Notes: generated from the letters alone by a model not told the origin. A stretch of 64,000 nucleotides of DNA from Euptelea pleiosperma (GCA_035048495.1 CM068545.1:36346225-36410224); one strand, 5' to 3'; numbered from the stretch's first letter, positions 31,681 through 45,039 are shown. Program-made: numbers and translations.

Positions 31681-33811
31681 AATGAAACAAACTGAAAAAA
31701 TGAAAGCTTTAATGATTAAATCTAATCTTAGTATTAATCTGCACTTAATTAAATAAAGAAGATAGTGAAATTAACATAGAATCCAATAATAGACATAATG
31801 AAGATCTACAAGAAGTTTATAACAACCTATATTAAAAAAGCATTAAACTTGCTAAAATTTATGACAATAGAAAAATAAGATAAATAAATTAAGTGACGAA
31901 AACTCTACTTTAATTATAAAATATGTGAAATCACTAAATATCAAAAGGGTAAAGAAATAAAAAAATAAAAATAAAATATCTCTTCAAGGAGAAATCACTT
32001 AATTAAGACTTATAAACAATGAAATTAGAATAAAAAATGCCAACTTAATCAAAACCATCATTCAAGGTAATTCTAAATTTGAAAACATAATAACCATGAG
32101 AAAATTATCTAATGATAAAAGAGGATTAGGATACACTAATGAAATATGTTAAACCTCCATTTCAAAAACTATTTTTATAAAAGCTAAATGTAATTTTACT
32201 CAAAATAAATAACCCCTTACAAGCAATTAGCTTACACAAAATAAGGAAACTTCTTTAAAAACTACAAATAAAATCACTAAGAGTAAAATAACTAAAATAA
32301 CCAATCATTATTGTAAGAAAAATAATCATATGAAGTATAATTGCAGAAATCTAATAATAAAAATTAACTCAGAAAAAAAAAATTTGAAAATTGGAACCAA
32401 TCTCTAAATAGAATAAACTTAATTAATCAAGGAAAATACTTAATTAAATAAATTGAAATTCTAAAAATAGAAGCTATCAACCTACATAAACAAATTAACT
32501 TCAGAAGATTTCCTATAGCAATTGTAAACCATCATAGAAATTTTAATAACCAAAATGTTCCTTTTAAAAACTATTAAATAGTGTATTATATTCTATATCT
32601 ATTACTTATTAGTAATTTCTCTGCTTTTTTGTTTAAAATATTTATCCTGCATTCAGATGTCTATGTCTGAAAACCCTTATGCTGATGGATTGGGTAATCC
32701 TCTATATGAGGTTTGGCTAATACCCAAACAGTATGATCACTGAATCGCAACTCTAGATTCTTTCAAGAGAGGAGAATGCATTCGCTCTCAGAGCATACAA
32801 AGAACAACTCCTCCTGAGAATCGCTTTCTCACCAGAGTGAGTAGAGCATGGCTCTTAGCCCGACGAAGTGAAACTCTTGAGCCCAAGTTGATCTCTCCTA
32901 AGATCCTTCATTCTCCTCAATTTGACATAGAGGTTATTTTCACGGGGAAGATAATTATTCCAATAGAATTTACCACTGAGGATGAGGAAGGTGCTGAAAA
33001 TAACTTTGATCTCATTAGGTAGTATTGAGTAATCTGGTGGATTTTCATTTTTTGAAACTTATACACTATCATACAGACTTTTGAAAAACCGTAATAACTT
33101 TGATTATCCATCTTTCAAATATCTTCTAATGATGACTGCTAATCACTAGACATTGGTCTTAGGATTTTAAGCTCAATACACTCTAGTGAGTTCTTTCATA
33201 TTGACATTAAGGACATTATTTGTCTAAGGAAAAAGGGACGTACTGTTATTAAGCAGGCCTAGTGCATCTCCTTCTTTCCTGGGATAACAACTTATTGTTG
33301 GTTTGACAATTTAATTGGTAAGTTAAAACTCCACACATCTTGCTCACAAAACCTTGGCCTGATATATGTCATCTTGATATACTCATTGATATGATATTAG
33401 ATAATCATTCATGCTTAAGAACTCTTAGAAATTAATTATCTATTGGAATAGTGTCCTAATAGGCGGGGCCATCGGTTTGGATAGATTGGGTGACCAGCTA
33501 AAATAAGGTCATGAGTGCTCTTTTGAACGGGTGCACCAATGAGGATTCACCAGGTAACCACCATGTAAAGAAAAATAAATTTCTTAAAACTGGAGACCGG
33601 TCGATTGAGCCCTGTAAGTCCACGATCCCGAACCCAAACAACCATTTTTGGCTTTAAAAATCCAAAATGTCTCATTCCCTTCTCATTTCCTTCGCCCCTC
33701 TTCCTCACCCCTCTAAACCCCTTAAGAACTTCTTTGATCCTTTATTTCTCAAGATCAAACTCAAAATCCTAAAAACCCCTTTGCAAAAATCAAACTCTTT
33801 TCCTTCAAATC
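31681..33811 (+). pseudogene. decayed remainder of the SIRE-like internal region
   Basis: Very AT-rich and full of stops. The part to about 32580 reads as a lysine/asparagine-rich gag C-terminus (LQEVYNNLY-like stretches) in shifting frames. No RT, RNase H or integrase motif was found in any frame, so pol is deleted. From about 32640 the composition changes and short open pieces appear (32837-33022), perhaps from the start of the 3' ORF or its leader, but I cannot assign them. Confidence 0.45.
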
Positions 33812-34624
33812 ATGGCTATAAGGAGAAAAAGAGGGTGACACTTGGCATGGACACATGACGAGGAAGCACATCTGCTGTTCATCAACGAAAATGTAAGGCA
33901 GGAATACAACCGCGAGGGAATCAATCGGTAGGTCACCATGGAGCAGGATGTTCTTGTCCATCACACATACTTAGGACTAATTCATGGGACATTTGACGAG
34001 GTAGGATGGCTTCACCTTCTTGATTTCAATGGGCTTGTCCTTCTCGTTCTTGTTCATCATTTTTATTACAACATACATGCAAATTCTTTCGATCCCTTGT
34101 GTTTTAAAACTATGGTAAGGTGACCCCGGATATGATTTCCTCTATCATTCGGATTCCTCGTCCCAGTGCTAGCATGCCTTATCCTCCTGCCTTGTCATTA
34201 GACAACAAGACTCAGATCATGGAGGATCTTTTTCTTGAGCCTTTTTATTGGGATGATGAACTTTTTAACATCAAAGTCGTCATTCTGAAACCTCTCTATA
34301 GAGAAATATCTCATCATCTCCTACAACTTGATTCCCAAATCAGGTCATCGAGATGAGATCAGCTCCACCACCCTCTACATCCTGCACTGTCTGATGATGT
34401 CCGTTCATCTAGACACTCCGTACATCATGTACCATAAGATATTAGAGGCTATTGATACTCATGTGTCCACTAGGGCCCTCCCTTATGGATATCTAATCAC
34501 CGAGATCATTCGTCACTTCTCCATGCTCATATTAGAGTCAGACCCTCATGTAACAACTCCACCATTTCAAAAATGCATCTTGAGAGACCGCCTCCTGCTT
34601 CAGCCCGACCTAAATCCAGACTAA
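33812..34624 (+). pseudogene. SIRE-like 3' ORF (env-position ORF), decayed
   Basis: From an ATG with a basic start (MAIRRKRG) the frame reads EEAHLLFINENVRQEYNREG, TFDEVGWLHLLDF and, after a frameshift near 34130, HNLIPKSGHRDEIS-like and ALPYGYLITEIIRHF segments. This resembles the 'putative plant transposon protein' found after pol in SIRE-type elements. At least two stops and one shift interrupt it. 34625-35626 is acidic/proline-rich tail and 3' UTR. Confidence 0.55.
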
Positions 34625-35626
34625 CCTCCCTACGTATTAGATCCAGTCCTACAGCATGATCTTCCTCATCCTCTCCCACTGCCCTTTAGTCCAACTCAGA
34701 GTAGATTGCTACCATGACTCAAAGGATGGAGTCGTTCAATGGAGACATGTCTTTAGGATTCCAGAGGGTGGAGTCCCGTTAGTCTAGGATGGAGGCACGA
34801 TAGTAGAGGTTGTCCTCCTATATGAGGAGCATGTACCCCAATCTCCTCCTTCGCCACTAGAGGAGGCTTTCAGTAGAGCATGGGATCAGCCTATTAGAGG
34901 AGATGCTGGAGGCCTAGGAGGGGACATAGATATTTGATGATGATGACGAGTAGTGTCATCTATTGCTTGCTTTTTTTGTTATCTTGTGTCACTTGGTATT
35001 TACAACCAGTATTTGATATTTCAGCATGTATCTCAGACTATTTTTGACTGTAAAGGGCTCTGACCCTTACAATGATATATATATAACATGTCATATTTGT
35101 TATATTTGATGCATTTGTCATATTTACTACATTCTAATTGATCTTCTGATCTTTTCTCTCTTTTGTTAACTTCTGACAAAAAATGGGGAGAATTTGTGGA
35201 ACTAATGGTTCCTACTTGAAAAATGATACACTGCTTTATAAACATTACTTGTAATAATTATTTGAAAAAATATTATAAAACCACTTGTAATGATTTTGAT
35301 GATTACTCTACTAAGGGGGGATTTGAATGATTTAAAAACATCGATAATTATTGGGAGTCATTGGACTCATACACTCATTAGACTTTGCAAACTTGTAAAT
35401 CTAGTTTTGGCAGAACCACAACTTTTGAAAACTTAAATTCTCTAAAGATTTAATTAACCATGTATTAAGGAGTAAAAAACCCATACGTATTTGTCATATT
35501 TGTCTATGATGTGCAGGACTTAAAAAAAAAATATTGTTGTTTTTCATTATAACTTGTTACATTTTTATTGGGTAGGATAGGCTCATTGTTAGGAGGAGAA
35601 CCATTGTATATTTTGTCTTGGAATTG

Positions 35627-35640
35627 ACAAAGGGGGAGAT
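35627..35640 (+). other. polypurine tract of the SIRE-like element
   Basis: ACAAAGGGGGAGAT just before the TG of the 3' LTR; this is the typical form in SIRE/Maximus elements. Confidence 0.75.
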
Positions 35641-36708
35641 TGATAAGTATATTCCTAGCGTTGCTAATTCCAGAACAACCCTGGTATTTATGTAACATTC
35701 ATTGGTTGATTGCCACAGACTTTGGGAAGTACGTCTCAAGATTCTGAGATTGGTTATGAGACGATCCTTGATGCGTAGCGGGGACTGAAGAATTAAGGAC
35801 TTTGAAGTCCACTTGGACATAAATGGAACCCCCATCCTATCATAAGAAACCCCCATCCTATCATAAGAAACCCCCATCAACAGAACCCTTAAGTAGGAAA
35901 AACACAAGGGGGGTCGACCGGGTGCCAAGACGGGGCGACCGGAGGGAAATAGACCCCGGTCGACCAGTCTCAAAGATGGAGCACTTGCTCAGACCGGTCG
36001 ACTTGTCTTTTGGATCCTCAAATCACGAGCACGCATCCCCTTCCCCATTCAACTATAAATACCCCTCCCCTATCCTCATAATTCACCAATTTACTCAATT
36101 ATCTCTTGAGTTTTTCACCTCCAAGAGATTTGATCTCCCCTTGCTTCGGTATTCTTGCCTTGCTCGACTTGTAGGAGATTTGCTTTGGCGCTTTGTGCTC
36201 TTCGTGTGAGAGCAATTTGGTGATTGGTCCAGGTGATAGTTTTACGCGATGTCTTTGGTTGAGCTTCAGCAATATCAAAGCTTCGTTCCTTGTCAATCTC
36301 AATTGATAGGTAACTTGGTTGTTAGTAAAAAAACTCTCTTGATTGTTAAATCAACTATTATACTACTGTGCTGCTCAAGTCAAGTAAGATATTGACTGAG
36401 CATGAGTTTGGTTGCAGCCATACTCTTCGTTGTGATGGAGACCGGGTCCTTTACCTTATTCAATATTGTAAGTTGTTTAAATATTGAATTAAAAAAGGGT
36501 GCTATGATCAGTGGAGCTATTTGGAAAGTAGAAGTATGTGTTAATACACTGAACCACTATAAATACTTGTGTTTGGATTGTTATTTATTTACTTATTGCT
36601 TTGATTGATTAATTATTTTAAACATATTAAGTAATCAACTTAGGTTAAAATTAATAAACCTATTCACTCCCCCTCTAGGACTCTTGTATACATATCAATG
36701 GAACGTCA
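35641..36708 (+). repeat. SIRE-like copia 3' LTR
   Basis: 1068 bp, TGATAAGTATATTCC to GGAACGTCA, with TATA box TATAAATA at 36054-36061. It contains a local triplication of 'cctatcataagaaacccc' at about 35830-35880, which is single in the 5' LTR. Confidence 0.85.
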
Positions 36709-36713
36709 AGATG

Positions 36714-37205
36714 AATCCAAATAAATGTATAGTAATTCTTGATTATGTATTTCAGAACATGTTATTCTCGTGATCCTCAATGTTCTGACCTTGAAATCAA
36801 TTATAATTTTTGTTTTCATCTTTTAGCTAACCCTTGATATCCTCTATAATTTTCATGCTTATCATTTCTTCAAATTTTGAATATTGTATACTTGGATGTC
36901 ATAGTTTTATCGATGTTAGTTGCTTATCCTATAAAAATATTGGTGGGATAGTGAGCCAACTGAGTTTGTTAGCTCATTCCTATTTACATGTTTTGCAGAT
37001 GTGATGGTGGCTTAGTTGATTGAAGCCAAAGACCTTATGCTTTAGTCGATTTTACTTTGGTTGAGATCTAAGTTTAGGATTTACTACTTTCGGTATTGAA
37101 ATTTCCTTGAATCATTATATAGGATTATTAATTATGCAAGTTGATATGATTTGAATAAAGTTTCACAGTTTATTTCATTGAAATTTCAAGTTGATTTAAG
37201 GCATG
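36714..37205. other. unassigned sequence
   Basis: AT-rich, no open frame of note. A 'tggtgggatagtgagccaac' stretch looks like part of a gypsy LTR but I cannot place its ends. It would be the continuation of whatever the SIRE element inserted into. Confidence 0.25.
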
Positions 37206-37646
37206 TGATATTTGCTTAAAAGTGTTTATTTTAAGCCATTATCATTTTACTGTTATCACACTCTCCTACGTAAACTTCTATTTTTATCAACTCTTTTCGT
37301 AAGAGTTTCTTCCATTTCGTAGAACATATTTTTCTAGACAAAATAGGTTATTTGCAGGAATTAAACACATTTCTGGAAGTCTAGATATTATGTCATTTTG
37401 ATAAAATCTCATTACATGCCTTTTTTCGCAAGAAACTCAATTGTCACAATTCTAACGATTCGCAGGCTCACGATCAACCTTTAGAGCTATGATCAAAACT
37501 TAAAGAGCCAACAAGCCATCAAGATGTAGGCTAAGATGTGGGCTGAGCCAAAAATTGCGATACCAAACCACGAGACCGAGTGAGTGAACCACATGTGAGC
37601 TAGAAGGGATATTAAAGATCTAAACACAAATTGAAAATGGGTCATG

Positions 37647-39210
37647 TGATATTCGCTTAAAAGTACTTATTTTAAGCAATTATCATTTTAACATTATTAC
37701 ACTCTCCTACGTAAAACTGCACTATTTATCTATTTTTCTACGTAAGAGTCTTCTATTACGTAGAACACACTTTTCTAGATAACATGGGCTATTTACATGA
37801 ATTAAACACATTCTCGGAAATCTAGATATTAAGCCATTTTGATTAAGTCTCATTACGTGCTTTTTCTATCATAGAAAACAAAATCGGACGATTCTAATAG
37901 ATTGCGGGTCCACAACTGATTGCTAGTTTAGGACCCAAGCTCAAGAGCCAACATGCTGAGGATAAGAAGATATATGCTAAATGCTGGGAGAGCCAAATAG
38001 TCAAAAAAGCCTGAGAGAAGATCAAGAGATAAATAGAGCCAAGCGCCCCGAGAAGAGACTAAGAAGATTAAAGGTTAATCAACTAACACAAGACAAATGC
38101 TTGCTTAGTTGGAAAAGCTTGTAGAAGACTAAGTCAAAGACCAGGGTTCAAGACCCTCTACTAACATTTTTTTTTAATTTTGTAATATTTTATCTCTCAT
38201 CTCTCTAGATCTCCATTCTCTCTCTACCCTGAAATCTCAACCACTCTATCCTCTCCTTTCACAATCTCTCCTTCCGCGACTCTATCCTATGGCCTACCTT
38301 GGCCGACCTCCACCGTCTGATGATCCGTCCGATTATCGCCACCCTAGTCTACCGTCTAATCACCAGTAGATCATCCATCCTATCATCACCCATCTCAAAA
38401 TCCGATGGTCATCTTTTTCTTCTTCTAAATCCTATGATCACGACTTGACCTATGTGATCATGACCCTATAGAGATGAACGGCCCATATTAAAGATTGACT
38501 TATTTTTACGAAAATGGAAATGTTCTTTAAAGAAAATGGCAAATCAAGTATTGGAAAGTTTTGAAAATCAAAAATTTTTATTTTATTTTCAAAACTTATG
38601 AAAGATTTCTTGGATGAGGTGGCATTAAAGGGGATTTCATGGGATTCTTCAAAAAAGGGCAAGTTTTGTTTTTAGAAAATAAGAATATAGGAGTTTCTAA
38701 AAACTTGAAATCGTGGGTTTCTCATATAGAAACCACGGTTCCTATTATAAATAGGGAGCACGTTTTCTAAAAGAGGTCCTCCCTTTAATTCTCATCTCTT
38801 TCTTACTTTCTCCCCTGACACAAAAGAAAAAAAAAAGGTAAAATAAAAATAAAAATAAAAATAAAAATAAAAAAATCGACATCTCTGCCTTCCCTTCTCC
38901 ATCGAACGGCTCCATCATCTTCTTCTTAATACAGGTCCAAGAACAATGGTTTGCTCTCCTCTTATAAAAAATGTTGTAGGTAATTCCCCTCCTATAAAAA
39001 TTGTTTAAAAATTATTTTCCACCATTCTCATTTCTCCATCATTTCCTTGTTTGCTTTCTTTAATGTTACTTTTCTAACTCGAGTGCGGATTCGACATTCG
39101 ACATGCCACTGTACAAGTCTATATTTTTGTAGATTTTTAAGTGAACCGGATCATTGAAAATGTGTTGAGCCAAGGATTTTCGTCCAACGATCGAAAAAAC
39201 CTTTGTTTCA
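37647..39210 (+). mobile_element. Y-D: short Y-family solo LTR inside Y-C
   Basis: 1564 bp, TGATATTCGCTTAAAAGT to ACCTTTGTTTCA, flanked by TCATG at 37642-37646 and 39211-39215. It is shorter than Y-A, Y-B and Y-E because the middle pyrimidine-rich part is reduced. It retains the 'gtgcggattcgacattcgac' end segment and a clear TATA box. Confidence 0.8.
38746..38753 (+). promoter_or_regulatory. TATA box of Y-D
   Basis: TATAAATA in cctattataaatagggagc, followed about 40 bp later by a pyrimidine-rich leader. It sets the sense direction of the Y family: sense is the strand starting TGATATTCGC. Confidence 0.55.
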
Positions 39211-40229
39211 TCATGTTACTGGGCTATTGGACCAAAATGACATCATCAATGGTGAGCCAGGATGTGAGACTAAGTTGATGAGCCACAACACTAAACCAAG
39301 GTGGTAGCTTGCTCAATTGGTGATCAAGCCTTGGGTCCCACAAAGGAAGCATGGCATGGGGGTATGCAATGAAGAATGACTAAAAATCAAATGGGTGATG
39401 AAGGGATGGTAGTTCCCATACACATTGGAGGGTGGTGTACGATGGACAATATACATTGGACTAAGTGGGGACCATTTCTCTTGGACCCAGCCTGAAAATG
39501 TTCCCACAACTTCATCCCACCATTTAAACGTTCCCACAAGACTTGACTGCGAACCCATATACTATTTCTCCTCTCCATGACTTAACCCAATCACATGCTA
39601 CACCCTTCACCATGTAACCCATCTCACCATATCCATTCTCACTCCATCCCACAGCTGCAAACATATCTATCACTCCCTCTCACTTCCCATCTAACCCATC
39701 ACCAACCATGCCACCTTTAAATTAATCTAACGACCCCCCTTCTCCAAACCCAAAAACCTTAGTGCACCCCCTCTCAACTCTCACTAAAACCACAATCGTG
39801 GGAACATTCCACAAGGCCCCTTCCATGCTCACTTATCACTATCTTATGTCAATAGGATAGCTACCAAATGATACCAAATGAACCGGGAAACATCTAGGGT
39901 TAGATTTGATCTGCTGGCAACGCGCAGTTTACCCTTAGATGTAGCAAATATCCGCAACACGAGATTCTTGATAGTTAAATGTTCGTAGAGTGAGAACGTA
40001 CTTCTGATCATTTGCTTCAAATCTTCATGGTTGAGCTTAACACTGTCTTTAGTTGAGCTTGAAAACTTTTGTTATTTTTCTTCAGCTTTAATTCTTCTCT
40101 GTTCTGATGAAGTTCACTTGATCTTCAATGCTTCAGTCTTCAACGAACTACTAATGTTACCAACATAATTTATAGAAGAACTAAAAGTTCCTAGGATTGA
40201 CAACCGAGACTTTTTATATACTTATTAGT

Positions 40230-41490
40230 CGGGACTCCGTGAATCAGCAAGGACTCCAGGAGCACCCGTAGCAATTTTGGCCCCAGTGGTCATGGAAGGT
40301 TTGGCTTGTGGTACAACACCCCAAGTGATTGTGGACCAACTAATCCCATCGATTTTGTACCACTAGCCAACTAGCTTTAGACTTGCCGTCTCAAGTACTT
40401 GTCGCCTAAGAGGCTTTGAACATTTTCTTTTTGGAATGAGGCAGTGTAGACAGCTTGAGAGTAGAAGCATCAAGCCTCATCTTTCCTATCAAGTTTTTCA
40501 TCTGTTAGTAACACAAACGAAAATGCCATGAAAACCACAAGTCTTCAAAGGTGAATCCAAATGACACTACAAAATAGGAGTACATCTGAGAACATTACCT
40601 TGGGCACTCCTTCCACAGAACATTCAAGCCTATCGATCTCTCAGGTAAAATTGTTCAAGCACTCTCGGCGATCATCTGGATGTCGTATGAACTCCATGAC
40701 AGGATACTTGCCTAGTGTGGCAACATGCTTAATAAGAGAATTCTCCCGCGGATGGGAGTCTTATAAACCAGAACGTTGCCGGGAACAACAACTGAGACTT
40801 TGATAGGCACTTCCATGTGGATAGGAGTTTGATATCTACATTTTCAATACCTCTTGGCACAACTGTAGCCACCAAATCCATACGATACTCGTCCGACACT
40901 TGTTTAATGAAGGCCTTCACCTTCTTCCTGATGGTAAGGGAGTAAGCTAATGGCCACTTTTGTAGAGCTATTGAAATACCAAAAAAGATAGATCAGTTAC
41001 ACAGTAAGAAGAGAGAATACAAAGAAAAGGAATGACCACGGGACGAGCCTACCTAAGCGGTTAAAGTACATGTGCACTACACCAGCAACTGTGCTCCCCC
41101 TCTGTCGAGTCACCAAACTCCCAGTTGCCCGTTAACAGTAGCAAGTCATCATGCCACCCTTTGTGACTATTAGGGAGGCTATCGACCAATTTGTAATACT
41201 TATTTCTAGTCGACAACGACCAAAACTAGTTTGGAAAGTTGACATCTGGACAATTCTTCAGGTAATACACTTAATCAATCTCTGACAGATCAATATTGAT
41301 GTGACAAACCAAATTGATGACTCGATCTTAAAGACAAAACACCAGGAGTTTGTGTATTTTCCTAGGAGCTCTATCATAGAAGGTGACCAACTCACGGACT
41401 AGAGCGGGAAGGGGAAACCACAACCCCGTCTTTATTCAAACCAACTTTCGCTAATTTCTCCCGATGGAGCTACCATTGTAAGGTTTAGAT
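40230..41490 (-). pseudogene. diverged remnant of the Tat antisense gene
   Basis: Clearly homologous on the minus strand to exons 1 and 2 of the antisense gene at 20564-17927, though strongly diverged. It shares the counterparts of 'gaaaattcccaagatccagt', 'tgccacccttTGTGACTAT' and 'gatcatctggatgtc'. The exon 1 donor is kept (CTTAG/GTAGGC at 41053/41052), as is the acceptor (TTTCAATAG at 40968), giving an intron of 85 bp against 84 bp in copy 1. Exon 2 opens with a W-x(2,3)-Y and Lys-rich stretch as in copy 1. It is a piece of a much older Tat element whose other parts are not recognisable here. Confidence 0.7.
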
Positions 41491-42631
41491 TTTAGTATTG
41501 GATAATCCTGTATGACAAAACACATGTATGTAATAGTCCTTATGTGTAGGTAGTTAGGTGTTAGAGGGTTTGTGTGGTTTGATCACTCAAAATTGGTTGA
41601 AGACTGCCAGAAGACCAAAAAGTTTCATCCAATCACACATTGAGGTTGGTAAGTGCCTTAGAGACCATAGATATTGGTGTAAGGTTGCAAGAGTTGTGGA
41701 TGAGTTCTAAAGCCGAAGTTGATATTTGGACCTTTTTCACTATCTGGAGCTCCTCCAATTGATTGGACTTACACGGGATGGTTTTAAAATTCTGAAAACT
41801 TTCTTTTTGGGCTCTAACTCTTGTTATATATACATATGGTCCTTGCTCTACTATAAATATAACTTATATAGATGAAAATCTAATCTCTCCAAAGCCTTAA
41901 GAGCCCCAAAGGAAGCTTGAAAAAACTCTAAAAATTCTTAAGCCTCCATCGATGATCCAAGCTTGAGTTTTGATTCTTCATGCTATATTTTTCAAGCTTG
42001 ATTTTCTAAGAACCCATGGATTACTTTTGTTCTTAGAGACTTAGAAATAATATTGTTATTGTCGCTCGATTCTTTCGGGTGTGTGTGATTCGAGGAGAGA
42101 TTGATTTGAAGTTAGTGATTGTGTCCTCCACCCATTGTGTCACACCATGAATCCGACTATCCAGATACAACCCAAAATCGTGGATTGACCCGTACCGGCC
42201 AAACCTAGAGGGACCTATGAATGTTCTCTAGTGGTCCAATTAGTTCCATTAGACTACTAAGGTTCATTCTGAAATCTACTAAGTTTGAAAGAATTTAGGT
42301 GCAGAAGTAACCCAAGAATGATCCTACGCGATCATTCGATTATCAAAGTTAAGTTCGTTTGATAGACTAGGTTGTCGTGCAATCTAGGTGATGTTCATTA
42401 TGAATAAATTAGATTTAATTAAATCTCCTAAGTCAAGTCTAGGGTAACCAATAATGTCAAACTCGGTCTAGGTATGAGTCAACTTGTGACTAAGACAAAA
42501 TAGGGCAGTAAGGCACTGTTTTGACCATATCACCTTCGTTATTAAGAATTTGTGACTTCGAGGCTTTCGTTATTAAGAATCTATGAACAAAAATAGGGCA
42601 GCAAGACATTGACGAGAGAGTCTAGATCCTG
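41491..42631. other. probable copia LTR or leader sequence, unassigned
   Basis: No open frame of note. A 'ttgctctactataaatataa' TATA-like segment at about 41844-41870 and a 'cacccattgtgtcac' leader-like region precede the gag fragment at 42632, so this is probably the LTR and leader of the copia element to which that gag belongs. Boundaries cannot be set. Confidence 0.3.
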
Positions 42632-42958
42632 GTGTTGGATGGATGGACCCCTCCCACTATAATAGTGGATAATGTCATAATTCATAAACTCAAAGACAAA
42701 TGGTCCACAGAGGACTATAATGAATGTTGCTTAAATAGCAAAGGGTTAAATGCGATTTTAATACAGTTGATAGAAATGAGTTCCGAAGGATCTCAAACTG
42801 TAAACTGGCTAAAGTCGCATGGGATATATTATAGACCACCAATGAGGGTACATCAGTGGTTAAGATTTCAAAATTGCAAATGCTGACTACCCGGTTGGAA
42901 TCCATTTGAATGGAGTAGAATGAAACATTCATTGAGTTTTATGCTAAACTCAATGATA
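42632..42958 (+). pseudogene. gag: copia gag, 5' part, interrupted by the hAT element
   Basis: Reads as copia gag in changing frames: KLKDKWSTEDYNECCLNSKG, then KISKLQMLTTRLES and ETFIEFYAKLNDI at the very end. The gag is continued by 63529-64000 after the hAT transposon. Several stops are present. Confidence 0.65.
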
Positions 42959-42974
42959 TAAGCCTGTCAATGGA

Positions 42975-43140
42975 TAGTCGAAAATTCGAATCCAATTCGA
43001 ATCCATATTCGAAATTTCAGATATTATCCAAATTTTTGGATATCGGATTCGAATTCGAATATGTTTACCATATTCAAAAGGATTTCGGATACGAATATGG
43101 ATACAGGCGTATCCGGTTCGATAATATTCGATCCGATTTG
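42975..43140. repeat. hAT 5' subterminal repeats
   Basis: Closely spaced ATTCGAAT and close variants on both strands (e.g. aattcgaatccaattcgaat). A matching cluster lies at 63370-63490. Such words are transposase-binding sites in studied hAT elements; that role is inferred here. Confidence 0.65.
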
Positions 43141-45039
43141 GCATAATAGTAAGGAGGATATTTTGGTTTTTTCGTTGGGTAAAATAAAAAGCCATATTTT
43201 TGTCCCTTTGTCATTACTTGCATGCTTGCAACAATTGGATTCAAGTGTTCAAGTTCTTCATCAACCCCTCATCTCTTTTTATCTCTCATAGATCTCTTTC
43301 TCTCGGTGGTAGATGGAGATGATGTGTTTCAATCTTTTTCATCACCGGATCACCCAACAGCTGTAGCCTCTTCAAATTCGGTGACAAGCTAGCTACCACT
43401 ACAGCCCGAGGAAGTGTAAATGGTATTCTCTTTCTCAGTTTCTCTCCCTCAGCTTCTCCCTTCCTTCATCCCTATCTCTCTTTCTTCTCTATTTCTGGTT
43501 CGGTGTTTCCAGCCTAAATTGCTAAACTCTATTTTTATCTTGATGTTTCAGTTTTGATTGGTTTTAAGTTTAACGGTCTTATTTTCTTCCCAATCGATAA
43601 GAATATACCATCTTCGGTACCCTCAATAATCTCTTTGTTTGTTTCATAATAATTTATATTTTAGTTTAGATTGCTTCTAAGTAATCTTTTTATTTTTGTT
43701 TTTTGTTTTCTTCTACTCTCTGTACAGAAGAAAACAACAAGTCCATAAGAAAATAACTTTTTCCAAGTTACAAGTACAGCAACTAGTTAAAGAGAAAGGT
43801 ACTTCAATTACTCTTTTTGTAGTTTTTCAAATCTATGGGGTGCCGATAATGACATTAGATACGATTATTCTGTAAATTCTTAGATAATTTCTTTTCTTAC
43901 AAGGTCTTGGTTGTTCATTATAATACTAGAGATGTGTTTATCATGTTTTTTTCTTCCACCATCTGCTTGTAATTTTGTTTGTGAAGCTATGCAAACCAAA
44001 CATAAGTTCTGTTGTTTAGTTGCTGCCCAGAAATGAGAATCATATAAGAAACTCAATAAATAATCCCTAGAAATGCTATCAGTGAATGCTTCAAGAAAAT
44101 GTCAAATAAAATGTTAAAAAATAAGAGAACAATATGGGAAAGGTTGACCTTTCCGAACAAAGTGTAACAAGAATGCAACCATTTATTTGAGCATTCGCAA
44201 GATGGGTCTCTCCCCCTGACAAAGTTACCTCACATATATTTAACTCTACGTAATAAGAACATTCTCATTTTTCATGTCAACGCAACTATTAGGAAAAAAA
44301 TAAGTTTCTTTTTCCCCATTACCTATATATATATATATACACTTGGATGTATGTTCCTGAAGTTTTTGTTAAACTAGATACATTTTAGCTTATGCTTCAT
44401 GAGTAAGTATTTACAAATCAAAAATAATATATATATTATTATGGTACAAATGTGCATAATGGAAGTAAGGGGGTTTCCATTGTTGCAGTGTCTTACATTG
44501 ACACGTGTCTGTGTCTAAGGTAATTCTAAAAATAATTTTCTAATCTTTATTCCCATTTTTGATAAATTAACAAAAGGAAATATTTTGTTTAGATTGAAAT
44601 GATCATTCTAAAAACTTATCTTATTTTGTGCTTTTTTTGCTTAAACTAAAAATAGAAGCACCTACAATCCAAATTATATGATTTTTGAGCTATTTTTACT
44701 TGTAACGTTTCCTACACATTTTTAACAGAAAGAAAAAAGCCAAACCCACTATAAGTGGTCCAATAGTTATTATATTAATAAGTTTTGTATGTTGAATTAG
44801 CAAATAAGTATTTGAAATGGTATTTTATCTTAATGACAAATCCCATTTTTCGTTAGATGGGCCTTGTTCTATTTGATTGTTGTTTTTTTCAATAATACTT
44901 AGTATTTGATCTTTCTGATCACCATTTGAATCATTGAAAGTGATTCATTAATGCAGCAGACCAACTAGATATATGGTTTCGTAATAAGTATAAGATATAT
45001 GGTTATATTGGAATAAGCTTTTTATCTAATTATTTCGTT
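43141..45039. other. hAT 5' region without clear coding sequence
   Basis: A leader-like pyrimidine-rich stretch (about 43260-43530) and AT-rich sequence with TA microsatellites (44327-44340; about 44427-44440). It may contain 5' UTR exons and introns of the transposase gene, but none can be defined. Confidence 0.35.

Larger units (their letters stand above)
3752..36708 (+). mobile_element. SIRE/Maximus-type Ty1/copia element, decayed and interrupted
   Basis: The element spans two related LTRs (3752-4843 and 35641-36708), a tRNA-iMet-type primer site after the first, and a polypurine tract before the second. The flanks ATATG and AGATG are probably a diverged 5-bp target duplication (4 of 5). 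Net of insertions it is about 7 kb, so most of pol is gone: a decayed gag and a decayed 3' ORF are visible, but no RT or integrase motif. A solo LTR (Y-A) with its own cargo, 4862-30701, sits immediately after the primer site. The many stops and frameshifts make this one of the oldest layers. Confidence 0.8.
37206..39900 (+). mobile_element. Y-C: truncated Y-family LTR, host of Y-D
   Basis: Starts TGATATTTGCTTAAAAGTG at 37206, is interrupted at 37646 by Y-D, and continues at 39216 with the 'tgagccacaacactaaacc' to 'aagccttgggtcccac' part of a Y LTR. Its 3' end (the GCGGAAAAATCCTACTTTCA-type terminus) was not found, so it fades out at an uncertain point near 39830-39900. Confidence 0.55.
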
